From Ralstonia insidiosa (GTDB lineage Bacteria > Pseudomonadota > Gammaproteobacteria > Burkholderiales > Burkholderiaceae), in assembly GCF_008801405.1 (NCBI RefSeq), contig NZ_VZPV01000001.1, positions 1,798,001 through 1,862,000 of the forward strand: 64,000 nucleotides of DNA, written 5' to 3'. A program made the position numbers and the translations under genes. Positions 46,453 through 55,609 of the stretch are shown piece after piece; position 1 is the first letter of the stretch, and every line of letters starts with the position of its first letter. The notes under the pieces were generated by a model. The model worked only from the letters and a program-made list of their open reading frames with translations. It was not told the origin of the DNA and did not search any database.

Positions 46453-47484
46453 ATGAAACTGGTTAAATCCGCAATCGCGGGCGTGGCTGCGCTGGCTTTC
46501 GCTGGTACCGCATTCGCAGTTGACATCACTGGTGCTGGCGCAACGTTCCCGGCCCCCGTCTACAACAAGTGGGCGGCCGACTACAACAAGGCGACCCAGA
46601 CCAAGGTGAACTACCAAGGTATCGGCTCGTCGGGCGGCATCAAGCAGATCACCGCCAAGACTGTCGACTTCGGCGCATCGGACATGCCGCTGAAGGACGA
46701 AGAGCTGAACAAGGATGGCCTGATTCAGTTCCCGACCGTGATCGGCGGCGTGGTGCCGGTGATCAACCTGCCGGGCGTGAAGCCGGGCGAACTGACCTTG
46801 AATGGCCAAATCCTGGGCGACATCTACCTGGGCAAGATCAAGAAGTGGAATGATCCGGCTATCGTCAAGCTGAACCCGAAGGCCAAGCTGCCGGACCAGG
46901 ACATCCTGGTGGTGCGCCGTGCTGACGGTTCGGGCACCTCGTTCATCTTCACGAACTACCTGTCGAAGGTGAACGCCGAGTGGAAGGGCAAGGTTGGCGA
47001 AGGCACGACCGTGAACTGGCCGACCGGTACGGGTGGCAAGGGCAACGAAGGCGTGGCCGCTTTCGTGCAGCGTCTGGGTGGCGCAGTGGGTTACGTTGAG
47101 TACGCCTACGCCAAGCAGAACAAGATGACCTACGTGAACCTGCAGAACAAGTCGGGCGCCACCGTGCAACCGACCGCTGAAGCGTTCAAGGCAGCCGCTG
47201 CTGGCGCCGAGTGGAGCAAGTCGTACTACCAGATCCTGACGGACGAGCCGGGCAAGGACGCATGGCCGATCGCTGGTGCGACCTTCATCCTGCTGCACAA
47301 GACCCAGGCCAAGCCGGAACAAGGCGCTGAAGTCATGAAGTTCTTCGACTGGGCCTACAAGGGTGGCGATGACGCTGCCAAGGGTCTCGACTACGTGCCG
47401 CTGCCGGATGCTGTGAAGAACCAGATCCGCGCGACGTGGAAGTCGAACGTGAAGGACGCGTCGGGCAAGGCGATCTATAACTGA
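46453..47484 (+). CDS. pstS: phosphate-binding periplasmic protein PstS
   Basis: 343 aa. The signal peptide is [18 protein letters not shown] plus TAFA, with cleavage before VDITGAG. The mature start ([18 protein letters not shown]) and the phosphate-binding segments ([40 protein letters not shown]) are as in E. coli PstS. CTGGAG lies before the ATG. It binds phosphate and feeds PstCAB. It is expressed from the Pho-box promoter just upstream. Confidence 0.97.
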   Translation: MKLVKSAIAGVAALAFAGTAFAVDITGAGATFPAPVYNKWAADYNKATQTKVNYQGIGSSGGIKQITAKTVDFGASDMPLKDEELNKDGLIQFPTVIGGVVPVINLPGVKPGELTLNGQILGDIYLGKIKKWNDPAIVKLNPKAKLPDQDILVVRRADGSGTSFIFTNYLSKVNAEWKGKVGEGTTVNWPTGTGGKGNEGVAAFVQRLGGAVGYVEYAYAKQNKMTYVNLQNKSGATVQPTAEAFKAAAAGAEWSKSYYQILTDEPGKDAWPIAGATFILLHKTQAKPEQGAEVMKFFDWAYKGGDDAAKGLDYVPLPDAVKNQIRATWKSNVKDASGKAIYN

Positions 47485-47520
47485 TCGTTCGTTGCCTGTT
47501 GCGTAGGTAGTGCAGCACAA

Positions 47521-47555
47521 GGTGCGGGCGGGCGGTGCAGATTGCCGCCCGCACC
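47521..47555 (+). terminator. strong stem-loop between pstS and pstC
   Basis: An 11-bp perfect stem GGTGCGGGCGG (47521-47531) / CCGCCCGCACC (47545-47555) with a 13-nt loop. It lacks a T run, so it is more likely a partial terminator or a 3'-end stabiliser of pstS mRNA than a full stop. This would let PstS be made in excess over PstCAB. Confidence 0.6.
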
Positions 47556-47593
47556 ATTTCAACAGCTTCTCTCACGGCTGACCGGTTTCCCTC

Positions 47594-48571
47594 ATGGCCA
47601 CGCTCTCTGATTCTTCCGGCGCTTCTTCCAGCATGCGAGCACCCAGCCGCGTTGGCGACCTGGTGTTTGGCGGTCTGACCCGGCTTGCCGCAATCATTAC
47701 GCTCCTGCTGTTGGGCGGCATCATCGTTTCGCTGATCATCAGCTCCTGGCCCTCGATCAAGCAATTCGGCCTGTCGTTCCTGGTGAATTCGGAGTGGGAT
47801 CCGCCCGCCGATATCTACGGCGCGCTCGTGCCGGTCTACGGCACGCTGGTCACCTCGCTGATCGCGCTCATCATTGCCGTGCCCGTGAGCTTCGGCATTG
47901 CCCTGTTTCTGACCGAACTGTCGCCGGCATGGCTGCGCCGACCGCTGGGTACCGCCATCGAGCTGCTCGCTGCCGTGCCGTCCATCGTCTACGGCATGTG
48001 GGGTCTGCTCGTATTTGCACCGATTTTTAGCGAATACTTTCAAAAGCCGCTGGCCGCGACTGTCGGCAAGATCCCGGTCATCGGGGCGCTGTTCCAGGGC
48101 GCACCGATCGGTATCGGCCTGCTGTGCGCCGGGGTGATCCTGGCGATCATGATCATCCCGTACATCTCTGCAGTGATGCGTGACGTGTTCGAGATCACGC
48201 CGACGCTGCTCAAGGAATCCGCCTACGGCGTGGGCTGCACGACGTGGGAAGTCATGTGGAACGTGGTGCTGCCGTACACCAAGGCGGGTGTGATCGGTGG
48301 TGTGATGCTGGGTCTGGGCCGCGCACTGGGCGAGACCATGGCGGTGACGTTCGTGATCGGCAACACCAACCTGCTGTCGGATGCGTCGCTGTTCTCGCCG
48401 GGCAACAGCATCACCTCGGCACTGGCCAACGAATTTGCAGAAGCGGGCCAAGGCCTGCATACCGCTGCGCTGATGGAGTTGGGCTTGATCCTGTTCGTCA
48501 TCACGTTCATCGTGCTGGCGGCGTCCAAGCTGCTGCTTCTGCGCCTGCAGAAGAGCGAGGGCCAAAAGTGA
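47594..48571 (+). CDS. pstC: phosphate ABC transporter permease PstC
   Basis: 325 aa with six predicted helices, the first at about 33-56 ([18 protein letters not shown]). Family segments: [35 protein letters not shown] and an EAA loop around [18 protein letters not shown]. Its stop overlaps the pstA start (GTGA at 48568-48571). Confidence 0.96.
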   Translation: MATLSDSSGASSSMRAPSRVGDLVFGGLTRLAAIITLLLLGGIIVSLIISSWPSIKQFGLSFLVNSEWDPPADIYGALVPVYGTLVTSLIALIIAVPVSFGIALFLTELSPAWLRRPLGTAIELLAAVPSIVYGMWGLLVFAPIFSEYFQKPLAATVGKIPVIGALFQGAPIGIGLLCAGVILAIMIIPYISAVMRDVFEITPTLLKESAYGVGCTTWEVMWNVVLPYTKAGVIGGVMLGLGRALGETMAVTFVIGNTNLLSDASLFSPGNSITSALANEFAEAGQGLHTAALMELGLILFVITFIVLAASKLLLLRLQKSEGQK

Positions 48572-49494
48572 ACCAGCGCGATCTGCCCGACGTCATGAGA
48601 CCCAACACCATGCGCACGTCCTCCATTCCTGCCGTCCGCGCTGACTCCGAGAAGACCAAGGCACGCCTGCAGGCCCGTCGCCGCAATATCAACGGTTTTG
48701 CACTGGCACTCTCGCTTGCCGCCATGGGCTTCGGCCTGGTGTGGCTGGCGTGGATTTTGTGGACCACGCTCTCGCTGGGCGTGGGTGGTCTGTCGCTGTC
48801 GCTCTTTACGGAGATGACGCCGCCGCCCAACACGCCGGGAGGCGGCTTGGCCAACGCCATCGCCGGATCGTTCCTGCTGGTCGGCATGGCCACGCTGATC
48901 GGCACGCCGCTGGGCGTCCTGGCCGGCATCTACCTGGCGGAGTACGGCAAGACGTCGGCACTGGCCAGCGCGACGCGCTTCATCAATGACATCCTGCTGT
49001 CGGCGCCGTCCATCGTGATCGGCCTGTTCGTGTATGCCGTTGTGGTGGCGCGTGTGCAGCACTTCTCGGGGATTGCCGGCGTGCTGGCGTTGGCACTGCT
49101 GCAGATCCCGATCGTGGTGCGCACCACCGAGAACATGCTGAACCTGGTGCCCAACGCCATGCGTGAAGCCGCCATGGCGCTCGGTACGCCCAAGTGGAAG
49201 ATGATTCTGTCGATCACGCTCAAGGCGTCGTACGCTGGCGTGATTACCGGCGTGCTGCTGGCTGTGGCCCGTATTGCCGGTGAAACCGCGCCGCTGCTCT
49301 TCACCGCGCTGAACAACCAGTTCTGGAGCCTGGATCTGAACCAGCCGGTGGCGACCATGCCGGTGGTGATCTACAAGTTTGCAATGAGCCCGTTCCCCGA
49401 GTGGCAACAATTGGCCTGGGCCGGGGTGTTCCTGATTACGCTGGGTGTGCTGGGGTTGAACATCCTCGCGCGTGCCTTGTTCACCAAGAAATGA
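48568..49494 (+). CDS. pstA: phosphate ABC transporter permease PstA
   Basis: 308 aa if it starts at the GTG at 48568 that overlaps the pstC stop; ATGs at 48595 and 48610 are alternatives and would still keep the whole membrane domain. Six predicted helices are present, the first near 51-75. Segments [33 protein letters not shown] and the EAA loop [19 protein letters not shown] are typical. The frame upstream to 48244 is a shadow over pstC. The stop overlaps the pstB start by four bases. Confidence 0.95.
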   Translation: MNQRDLPDVMRPNTMRTSSIPAVRADSEKTKARLQARRRNINGFALALSLAAMGFGLVWLAWILWTTLSLGVGGLSLSLFTEMTPPPNTPGGGLANAIAGSFLLVGMATLIGTPLGVLAGIYLAEYGKTSALASATRFINDILLSAPSIVIGLFVYAVVVARVQHFSGIAGVLALALLQIPIVVRTTENMLNLVPNAMREAAMALGTPKWKMILSITLKASYAGVITGVLLAVARIAGETAPLLFTALNNQFWSLDLNQPVATMPVVIYKFAMSPFPEWQQLAWAGVFLITLGVLGLNILARALFTKK

Positions 49495-50282
49495 CCATGA
49501 CTGCTACGTCCCTCGAAGTGCGCACGCAAAGCCCGAAGATCGATGTGCGTGACCTGAACTTCTACTACGGCAAGTTCCACGCGCTCAAGAACATCTCGCT
49601 GCAGATTCCCGAGAAGCAGGTGACGGCCTTCATCGGCCCGTCGGGCTGCGGCAAGTCGACGCTGCTGCGTACGTTCAACAAGATGTACGCGCTGTACCCC
49701 GAGCAGCGTGCCGAAGGTGCGATCAACATGGACGGCGAGAACCTGCTCACGTCCAAGACGGATATCGCCCTGTTGCGCGCCAAGGTGGGCATGGTGTTCC
49801 AGAAGCCGACGCCGTTCCCGATGTCGATCTACGACAACATCGCCTTTGGCGTGAAGCTGTTCGAGCGCCTGTCGCGCTCCGAAATGGACGATCGCGTGGA
49901 ATGGGCGCTGACCAAGGCCGCGCTGTGGAACGAAGTGAAGGACAAGCTCAACCAGTCGGGCTATGGCCTGTCGGGCGGTCAGCAGCAGCGTCTGTGTATC
50001 GCCCGTGGCATCGCCATCCGTCCGGAAGTGCTACTGCTGGACGAACCGTGCTCGGCACTGGACCCGATTTCCACCGGTAAGATCGAAGAGCTGATTGCTG
50101 AGCTGAAAGACGACTACACGGTCGTCATCGTGACGCATAACATGCAACAGGCCGCGCGCTGCTCCGACTTCACGGCTTACATGTACCTGGGCGAGCTGAT
50201 CGAGTTTGGTGAGACCGAGAAGATCTTCATTAAGCCGCGCCGCAAGGAAACGGAAGACTACATCACCGGCCGCTTCGGCTGA
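49491..50282 (+). CDS. pstB: phosphate ABC transporter ATPase PstB
   Basis: 263 aa from the ATG at 49491 (ATGA overlap with pstA). Walker [11 protein letters not shown]-loop [15 protein letters not shown] (typical of PstB), signature LSGGQQQR, Walker [13 protein letters not shown] and H-loop [10 protein letters not shown] are all present. It energises phosphate import and takes part in signalling to PhoR through PhoU. Confidence 0.98.
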   Translation: MTMTATSLEVRTQSPKIDVRDLNFYYGKFHALKNISLQIPEKQVTAFIGPSGCGKSTLLRTFNKMYALYPEQRAEGAINMDGENLLTSKTDIALLRAKVGMVFQKPTPFPMSIYDNIAFGVKLFERLSRSEMDDRVEWALTKAALWNEVKDKLNQSGYGLSGGQQQRLCIARGIAIRPEVLLLDEPCSALDPISTGKIEELIAELKDDYTVVIVTHNMQQAARCSDFTAYMYLGELIEFGETEKIFIKPRRKETEDYITGRFG

Positions 50283-50317
50283 TCTGCAACACGCACTGAA
50301 GCGACAAGGAGAAACCG

Positions 50318-51031
50318 ATGTCCGAGAAACATCTGTCATCGCAGTTTGATACCGACCTGACCTCCATCAGCACCAAGGTGCTGCAGATGGGTGGCCTGGT
50401 TGAGGCACAGATCGCCCGCGCGATGCGCGCCCTGGCCAACTTCGACACCGATATGTGTGATCAGGTGCTCGCGGTGGAGCAGGAGATCAATGCACTCGAA
50501 ATCGAGATCGACGGTGATTGCAACAACATCATCGCGCGCCGCCAGCCGACCGCGCGCGACCTGCGTCTGGTCATGGCCATCTCGAAGACCATCACCAACC
50601 TGGAGCGCGCCGGCGACGAGGCCGCGAAGATCGCCAAGCGCACCAAGCGCCTCATGCAAGACCCGTCGGCGCACGCGCTGAACTATGCGGGCGTTGAGCG
50701 CTCGGGCGACATGGCAGCGACCATCTTGCGTCATGCGCTGGATGCCTTCGCACGGCTGGACACCGCCGAGGCCGTGTCGATCCTGAAGGAAGACAAGGCC
50801 ATCGACGAGGAATTCCGCGGTTTCATGCGCGAACTCATCACCTACATGATGGAGAACCCGCGCACGATTTCGGTGTCGCTGGATCTGCTGTTCATTGCCA
50901 AGGCGATCGAACGTATTGGCGATCACGCCAAGAACATCGCTGAGTTCATCATTTACATCGTCAAGGGAACCGACGTCCGGCACGCTGGGCGCGAGGCGCT
51001 GGAGCGTGAGATCCAGGGCGAGGGCGAATAA
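50318..51031 (+). CDS. phoU: phosphate signalling protein PhoU
   Basis: 237 aa, all-helical, made of two PhoU three-helix repeats. The metal-binding E/DxxxD-type motifs are seen as ERAGDEAAKIAKRTKRL in the first repeat and ERIGDHAKNIAEFIIYI in the second. AAGGAG lies before the ATG. It links the Pst transporter to PhoR and keeps the Pho regulon off when phosphate is ample. It is followed 25 nt later by phoB. Confidence 0.97.
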   Translation: MSEKHLSSQFDTDLTSISTKVLQMGGLVEAQIARAMRALANFDTDMCDQVLAVEQEINALEIEIDGDCNNIIARRQPTARDLRLVMAISKTITNLERAGDEAAKIAKRTKRLMQDPSAHALNYAGVERSGDMAATILRHALDAFARLDTAEAVSILKEDKAIDEEFRGFMRELITYMMENPRTISVSLDLLFIAKAIERIGDHAKNIAEFIIYIVKGTDVRHAGREALEREIQGEGE

Positions 51032-51056
51032 AAAAAGGCAGGATGGAGACGTGAGC

Positions 51057-51770
51057 ATGCCGAGTAGCATTCTGGTCGTGGAAGACGAACCGGCGATCGC
51101 CGAGTTGATCGCCGTTAACCTGCAGCACGCAGGGCACTACCCGATCCGTGCGTACAACGCTGAACAGGCGCTGTCGTTGATGAGCGATGTGCTGCCAGAT
51201 CTGGTTCTGCTGGACTGGATGCTGCCGGGCAAGTCCGGCGTGATGTTCGCCAAGGAGCTGCGCGCCAACGAGCGCACGCGCCAGATTCCAATCATCATGC
51301 TGACCGCCCGCAGCGATGAGCAAGACAAGATCATGGGCCTGGATAGCGGTGCGGATGACTACGTCACCAAGCCGTTCTCGCCCAAGGAGCTGCTGGCCCG
51401 CATCAAGGCCGTGCTGCGCCGCCGTGCGCCGCAGCTGACCGACGACGTCGTGGCCATCAACGGCCTGAAGCTGGACCCGGCCACGCATCGCGTGACGGCC
51501 ACGAACATCGAAGCGGAAAACCCGATCAAGCTCGATCTGGGCCCGACCGAGTTCCGCCTGCTGCATTTCCTGATGACGCATCCGGAGCGCGTGCACAGCC
51601 GCTCGCAACTGCTCGATCAGGTGTGGGGCGATCACGTGTTCGTGGAAGAGCGCACCGTGGACGTGCACATCAAGCGCTTGCGTGCGGCACTCGCCCCGGG
51701 TGGCTACAGCAACATGATCGAAACCGTGCGCGGCAGCGGCTATCGCCTGGCGCGCAATCCGGGGCAGTAA
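51057..51770 (+). CDS. phoB: phosphate response regulator PhoB
   Basis: 237 aa from the ATG at 51057 (a GTG two codons earlier is equally placed for the GGATGGAG site). The receiver domain has acidic pocket Glu9-Asp10, phospho-acceptor Asp53 (LLDWMLPGKSG), and the later Thr (MLTAR) and Lys (VTKPFSPKEL). The C-terminal winged helix contains LGPTEFRLLHFLMTHPERVH and RTVDVHIKRLR. It binds Pho boxes such as those upstream of pstS, ppk/ppx and the olsB-like gene in this window. Confidence 0.98.
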   Translation: MPSSILVVEDEPAIAELIAVNLQHAGHYPIRAYNAEQALSLMSDVLPDLVLLDWMLPGKSGVMFAKELRANERTRQIPIIMLTARSDEQDKIMGLDSGADDYVTKPFSPKELLARIKAVLRRRAPQLTDDVVAINGLKLDPATHRVTATNIEAENPIKLDLGPTEFRLLHFLMTHPERVHSRSQLLDQVWGDHVFVEERTVDVHIKRLRAALAPGGYSNMIETVRGSGYRLARNPGQ

Positions 51771-51857
51771 CCGCCGTCAACTGATCGAACGCGCGAGTCC
51801 ATCATCGTCTATCGCGCGTTCACACGATCTTCGCGGTCCAGCGCTTAGAATGCCTTC

Positions 51858-53186
51858 ATGAACGTCTTCTGGACCCGCTTCGCTGTCTTCGTCGCCCTGG
51901 TGGGCCTCGTCACAGCCTGTCTATATGTCTTCGCCAACCATGTGGTTGCGCTGGCCGTGCTCAGCGCGCTGCTGTTGGTGATGCTCCTTTACTACGTCTA
52001 TCAGATCCAGCGCCTATGGCGCGTGCTGGACTCGCCGGCCTATGGCGAGATCCCCAGCGCGCTCGGCCTATGGGGCGAGGTCTACTACCGCCTGCACCGG
52101 CTCGTGAAAGGCTGGCGCACGCAGGTGCTGCAGGTCGAGCAGCAGCACAGCCGGTTCATCCAGGCCATTCAAGCATCGCCCAACGGCGTGCTGATGCTCG
52201 ACGCTGAAGACCAGATCGAATGGTGCAACGCTGTGGCCGAGGAGCACTTCGGCTTGTCTGCCAAGCGAGACCTGCGCCAACGCATTACCCATCTGATTCG
52301 CAGACCGGAGTTCGTCCGCTACCTTGCGCGCGGCGAGTTCGAGGAGCCGCTCACCATGCATGACGTGGGGCCCCACAAGCAAAGCATCGTTTCTGTCCAG
52401 GTCCTGCCGTACGGCGAAGACCGCAAGCTGCTGGTGACGCAAGACATCACCAAGCTGGAGAACACCGAGGCCATGCGCCGCGACTTCGTCGCCAACGTCT
52501 CGCACGAGCTGAAGACGCCGCTGACAGTGCTCGCCGGTTTTCTAGAGACGGTGCGCGATATTCCGCTGCCCGAGGAAGACAAGAAGCGTTACCTCGACAT
52601 GATGCATACGCAGGCTATGCGCATGCAGCACCTGGTGGAAGATCTGCTGGCGTTGGCGACGCTGGAAGGCAACTCCGAGCCGCCGTCTGTCGCGCCCGTG
52701 CCGATGCAGCGCATGATGCTGCAGCTTGAGCATGACATCGAGGCGCTCTCTGCCGGCCGCCACACCATCAGCATGACGTGCGATCCGGCAGTGAGCGTGT
52801 GCGGGGCCGAGCTCGAGCTGCTCTCCGCATTCAGCAATCTGGCCTCCAATGCCGTGCGCTACACACCCGATGGCGGCACGATCCGCCTCGATTGGGGCGT
52901 GAAGGATGGGCATGCGGTGTATTCCGTCACCGACACGGGCATCGGCATTGCACACGAGCATATCCCGCGCCTGACTGAGCGCTTCTATCGTGTTGACCGC
53001 AGCCGCTCGCGCGATACGGGTGGCACGGGTCTCGGCCTAGCAATCGTCAAGCACGTACTTTCGCGCCACGGTGGTGAACTGCAGGTGACGAGTGAGCTCG
53101 GCAAGGGCAGCACCTTCCGCGCCGTGTTTCCGCCGGAGCGTACGGTGGTGCGCAGTGTGAGCGTCAGCGACGAACGCGCAGCCTGA
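51858..53186 (+). CDS. phoR: phosphate sensor histidine kinase PhoR
   Basis: 442 aa. Two N-terminal membrane helices (about 4-24 and 28-48) with almost no periplasmic loop, then a charged region and PAS domain (about 95-195), the HisKA domain with His216 (FVANVSHELKTPL), and an HATPase domain with N box FSNLASNAVRYTP, G1 DTGIGI and G2 GGTGLGLAIVKH. It phosphorylates PhoB when phosphate is low. It follows phoB by 87 nt. Confidence 0.97.
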   Translation: MNVFWTRFAVFVALVGLVTACLYVFANHVVALAVLSALLLVMLLYYVYQIQRLWRVLDSPAYGEIPSALGLWGEVYYRLHRLVKGWRTQVLQVEQQHSRFIQAIQASPNGVLMLDAEDQIEWCNAVAEEHFGLSAKRDLRQRITHLIRRPEFVRYLARGEFEEPLTMHDVGPHKQSIVSVQVLPYGEDRKLLVTQDITKLENTEAMRRDFVANVSHELKTPLTVLAGFLETVRDIPLPEEDKKRYLDMMHTQAMRMQHLVEDLLALATLEGNSEPPSVAPVPMQRMMLQLEHDIEALSAGRHTISMTCDPAVSVCGAELELLSAFSNLASNAVRYTPDGGTIRLDWGVKDGHAVYSVTDTGIGIAHEHIPRLTERFYRVDRSRSRDTGGTGLGLAIVKHVLSRHGGELQVTSELGKGSTFRAVFPPERTVVRSVSVSDERAA

Positions 53187-53221
53187 TTCAACGTCGCGCC
53201 AAACCGATCACCCAATGAAGA

Positions 53222-53250
53222 ACGCACGCTGCAGAGCGTGCGTTTTTTTT
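53222..53250 (+). terminator. intrinsic terminator after phoR
   Basis: Perfect 9-bp stem ACGCACGCT / AGCGTGCGT with loop GCAG and a run of eight T. It ends the pst-pho transcript; ppk converges on it from the other side. Confidence 0.9.
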
Positions 53251-53268
53251 GCTTAGCGGTGCCGCCAA

Positions 53269-55479
53269 TCAGCCTGCCGAAATCTCCAGCGGAGCCCTGA
53301 CAGTCGCCTCAGCAGCCGTCGCCGCAGCCACGGCTGCAGCCGTTTCTGCCGCAGCCGCCGCCTGCGGCGAGAAGTGGTTCAGCAACTCAAGCTGGCTGAT
53401 GCGCACGTGCTTGCCACGCGTCTGGCGTTGAATGTAGGTGCCGTCTGCTTGCATGACCCAAGCCGATGCGTTGTCGCGCAGATGCACCTGCAGGCTTTCC
53501 TTGATAACGCGCGCCTTGAGCTTGCGATCAAGCACCGGGAAGGCCACTTCCACACGGCGGAACAGGTTGCGGTCCATCCAGTCCGCGCTGGAGAGGTAGA
53601 CGATTTCCTCGCCGGCAGCATGGAAGTAATAGACGCGGTGATGCTCCAGGAAGCGCCCGACGATCGAGCGCACGCTGATGTTTTCGCTCAGCCCTGGCAC
53701 GCCCGGCTTGAGTGCGCACACGCCGCGCACGATCAGGTCGATCTTCACGCCAGCACGCGAGGCCTTGTACAACTCGTCGATGATGGTCGGTTCCAGCAGC
53801 GCGTTCATCTTGCCGATGATGCGTGCACGTTTGCCTGCGCGTGCGGCGCGCGCTTCGGCACGGATGTGCTCGACCAGGTTCTCATGCATCGTGAACGGCG
53901 AGTGCCACAGATGATGCAGCTTGACCTGCGCACCGGTGCCGGTGAGCAACTGGAAGGTGTGATGCACGTCTTCGCAGATCTGCTCGTTGGCCGTCATCAG
54001 GCCGAAGTCCGTATAGAGGCGGGCGGTCTTGGGGTGGTAGTTGCCGGTGCCCAGGTGCACGTAGCGGTGCAGCTTGACGGTCTTGCCCTTGCCGGAGACT
54101 TCACGACGCACCACGAGCAGCATCTTGGCGTGGCACTTGTGGCCCACCACGCCGTACACGACGTGCGCGCCGGCAGATTCAAGCTGATCGGCCCAGTTGA
54201 TGTTCGTTTCTTCATCAAAGCGCGCCAGCAGCTCGACCACGACGGTCACTTCCTTGCCGTTGCGCGCGGCTTTGATAAGCGCCTCCATGACCGGCGATTC
54301 ATTGCCGGTGCGATAGACGGTCTGCTTGATGGCCACCACGTCGGGGTCGCGCGCAGCCTGCTGCAGCAGCTCCAGCACGGGCGTGAAGCTCTCGTACGGG
54401 TGGTGCAGCAGGATGTCGCCCTGGCGGATGGCGTCGAAGATGTTGGAGCTGTTGGCAACCTGCTTGACCGTCGCCGGCACGTGCGGCGGGTACTTGAGTG
54501 CCGGCTTGTCGACCATGTCAGGCACTTGCAGCAGGCGCACCAGGTTCACCGGGCCCTTGACGCGGTAGCAGTCGGCTTCGGTCAGGCCGAATTCCTGCAA
54601 GAGGCGGCGCACCAGCGCAGGCGACGTGTCATGCGCGATTTCCAGGCGCACCGCATCGCCAAAGTGGCGCGTGGACAGTTCGCCCTGCAGCGCCTCGCGC
54701 AGGTCGGTAATTTCATCTTCCGACACGAATAGGTCGGAATTGCGCGTGACGCGAAACTGGTAGCAGCCATGCACGTCGATCTGCGGGAACAGCTCGTGCA
54801 CAAAGCCCTGCATGAACGACGACAGCAGCACGAACCCATACGGATAGCCCGACAGCTCCGGCGGCATCTGCACCAGGCGGGGCAGGGCGCGGGGCGCCTG
54901 CACGATGGCGAGCTCGGCTTCACGGCCGAAGGCGTCCTTGCCAGAGAGCTCGATGATGAAGTTCAGGCTCTTGTTGAGCACGCGCGGGAAGGGGTGCGCC
55001 GGGTCCAATGCCATCGGCGTCAGGACGGGCACCAACTCGTGCTGGAAGAAGCTGCGGCACCAGGCGCGCTGGGCTTCATTCCAGTTGGTCGTCATGTGGA
55101 AGAAGACGCCTTCCTTCTCCAGAAGGGGCAGGATCTCGTCTTGCAGCATGGCATACTGCTGCGTGACCAGTTGCCGCACCCGCTCCGTCACCACGCCAAA
55201 CGCCTGCTGTACCGACAGGCCATCGGGGGTGAGGGACGACGGGTTGTCGCGCATCTGTTCCTTCAGCCCGGCAATACGGATCTCAAAGAACTCATCCAGA
55301 TTGCTCGACACGATGCAGATGAACTTCAGCCGCTCCATGAGCGGCACGCCAGGGTCGGCCGCCTGGGCCAGCACACGGGCGTTGAATTCAAGAATGCCCA
55401 GTTCGCGATTGAGCAGATCGCCCGCGGGCAATGTCGACATGTTCTGTTCCAGCGAATGACTATCCGGCCACTTTTCCAT
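53269..55479 (-). CDS. ppk: polyphosphate kinase 1
   Basis: 736 aa from the ATG at 55479, or 723 aa from a second ATG at 55440, which is preceded by GGAACAG and may be the true start. The PPK1 domains are in order: N (LLNRELGILEFNARVLAQA), head, and the two phospholipase-D-like C domains with VVGHKCHAKMLLVVRR and HLGTGNYHPKTARLYTD, the latter bearing the autophosphorylated histidine. The tail has an unusual run of alanines (about 700-725). It makes polyphosphate from ATP. It diverges from ppx across a 130-bp region with Pho-box-like repeats. Confidence 0.97.
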   Translation of the reverse strand: MEKWPDSHSLEQNMSTLPAGDLLNRELGILEFNARVLAQAADPGVPLMERLKFICIVSSNLDEFFEIRIAGLKEQMRDNPSSLTPDGLSVQQAFGVVTERVRQLVTQQYAMLQDEILPLLEKEGVFFHMTTNWNEAQRAWCRSFFQHELVPVLTPMALDPAHPFPRVLNKSLNFIIELSGKDAFGREAELAIVQAPRALPRLVQMPPELSGYPYGFVLLSSFMQGFVHELFPQIDVHGCYQFRVTRNSDLFVSEDEITDLREALQGELSTRHFGDAVRLEIAHDTSPALVRRLLQEFGLTEADCYRVKGPVNLVRLLQVPDMVDKPALKYPPHVPATVKQVANSSNIFDAIRQGDILLHHPYESFTPVLELLQQAARDPDVVAIKQTVYRTGNESPVMEALIKAARNGKEVTVVVELLARFDEETNINWADQLESAGAHVVYGVVGHKCHAKMLLVVRREVSGKGKTVKLHRYVHLGTGNYHPKTARLYTDFGLMTANEQICEDVHHTFQLLTGTGAQVKLHHLWHSPFTMHENLVEHIRAEARAARAGKRARIIGKMNALLEPTIIDELYKASRAGVKIDLIVRGVCALKPGVPGLSENISVRSIVGRFLEHHRVYYFHAAGEEIVYLSSADWMDRNLFRRVEVAFPVLDRKLKARVIKESLQVHLRDNASAWVMQADGTYIQRQTRGKHVRISQLELLNHFSPQAAAAAETAAAVAAATAAEATVRAPLEISAG

Positions 55480-55485
55480 ATTCTG

Positions 55486-55528
55486 GTGTCAAATTTGTGA
55501 CACATTTGAATTGTCACGTTGACGACAC
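55486..55528. promoter_or_regulatory. two Pho-box-like sites between ppk and ppx
   Basis: GTGTCAA-ATTT-GTGACAC (55486-55503; also a near-palindrome with TGTCA and TGACA facing each other) and TTGTCAC-GTTG-ACGACAC (55511-55528). Each fits the 7-4-7 layout with one good and one poorer half. Placed between divergent ppk and ppx they could give PhoB control of both. Confidence 0.5.
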
Positions 55529-55609
55529 AATAGAGACATATTTTGTGGCGCAGCGCTTCGAATCACAATCCCTAAAAACGCCCATCGCGTTTCAACCCGT
55601 TTTCCATTC

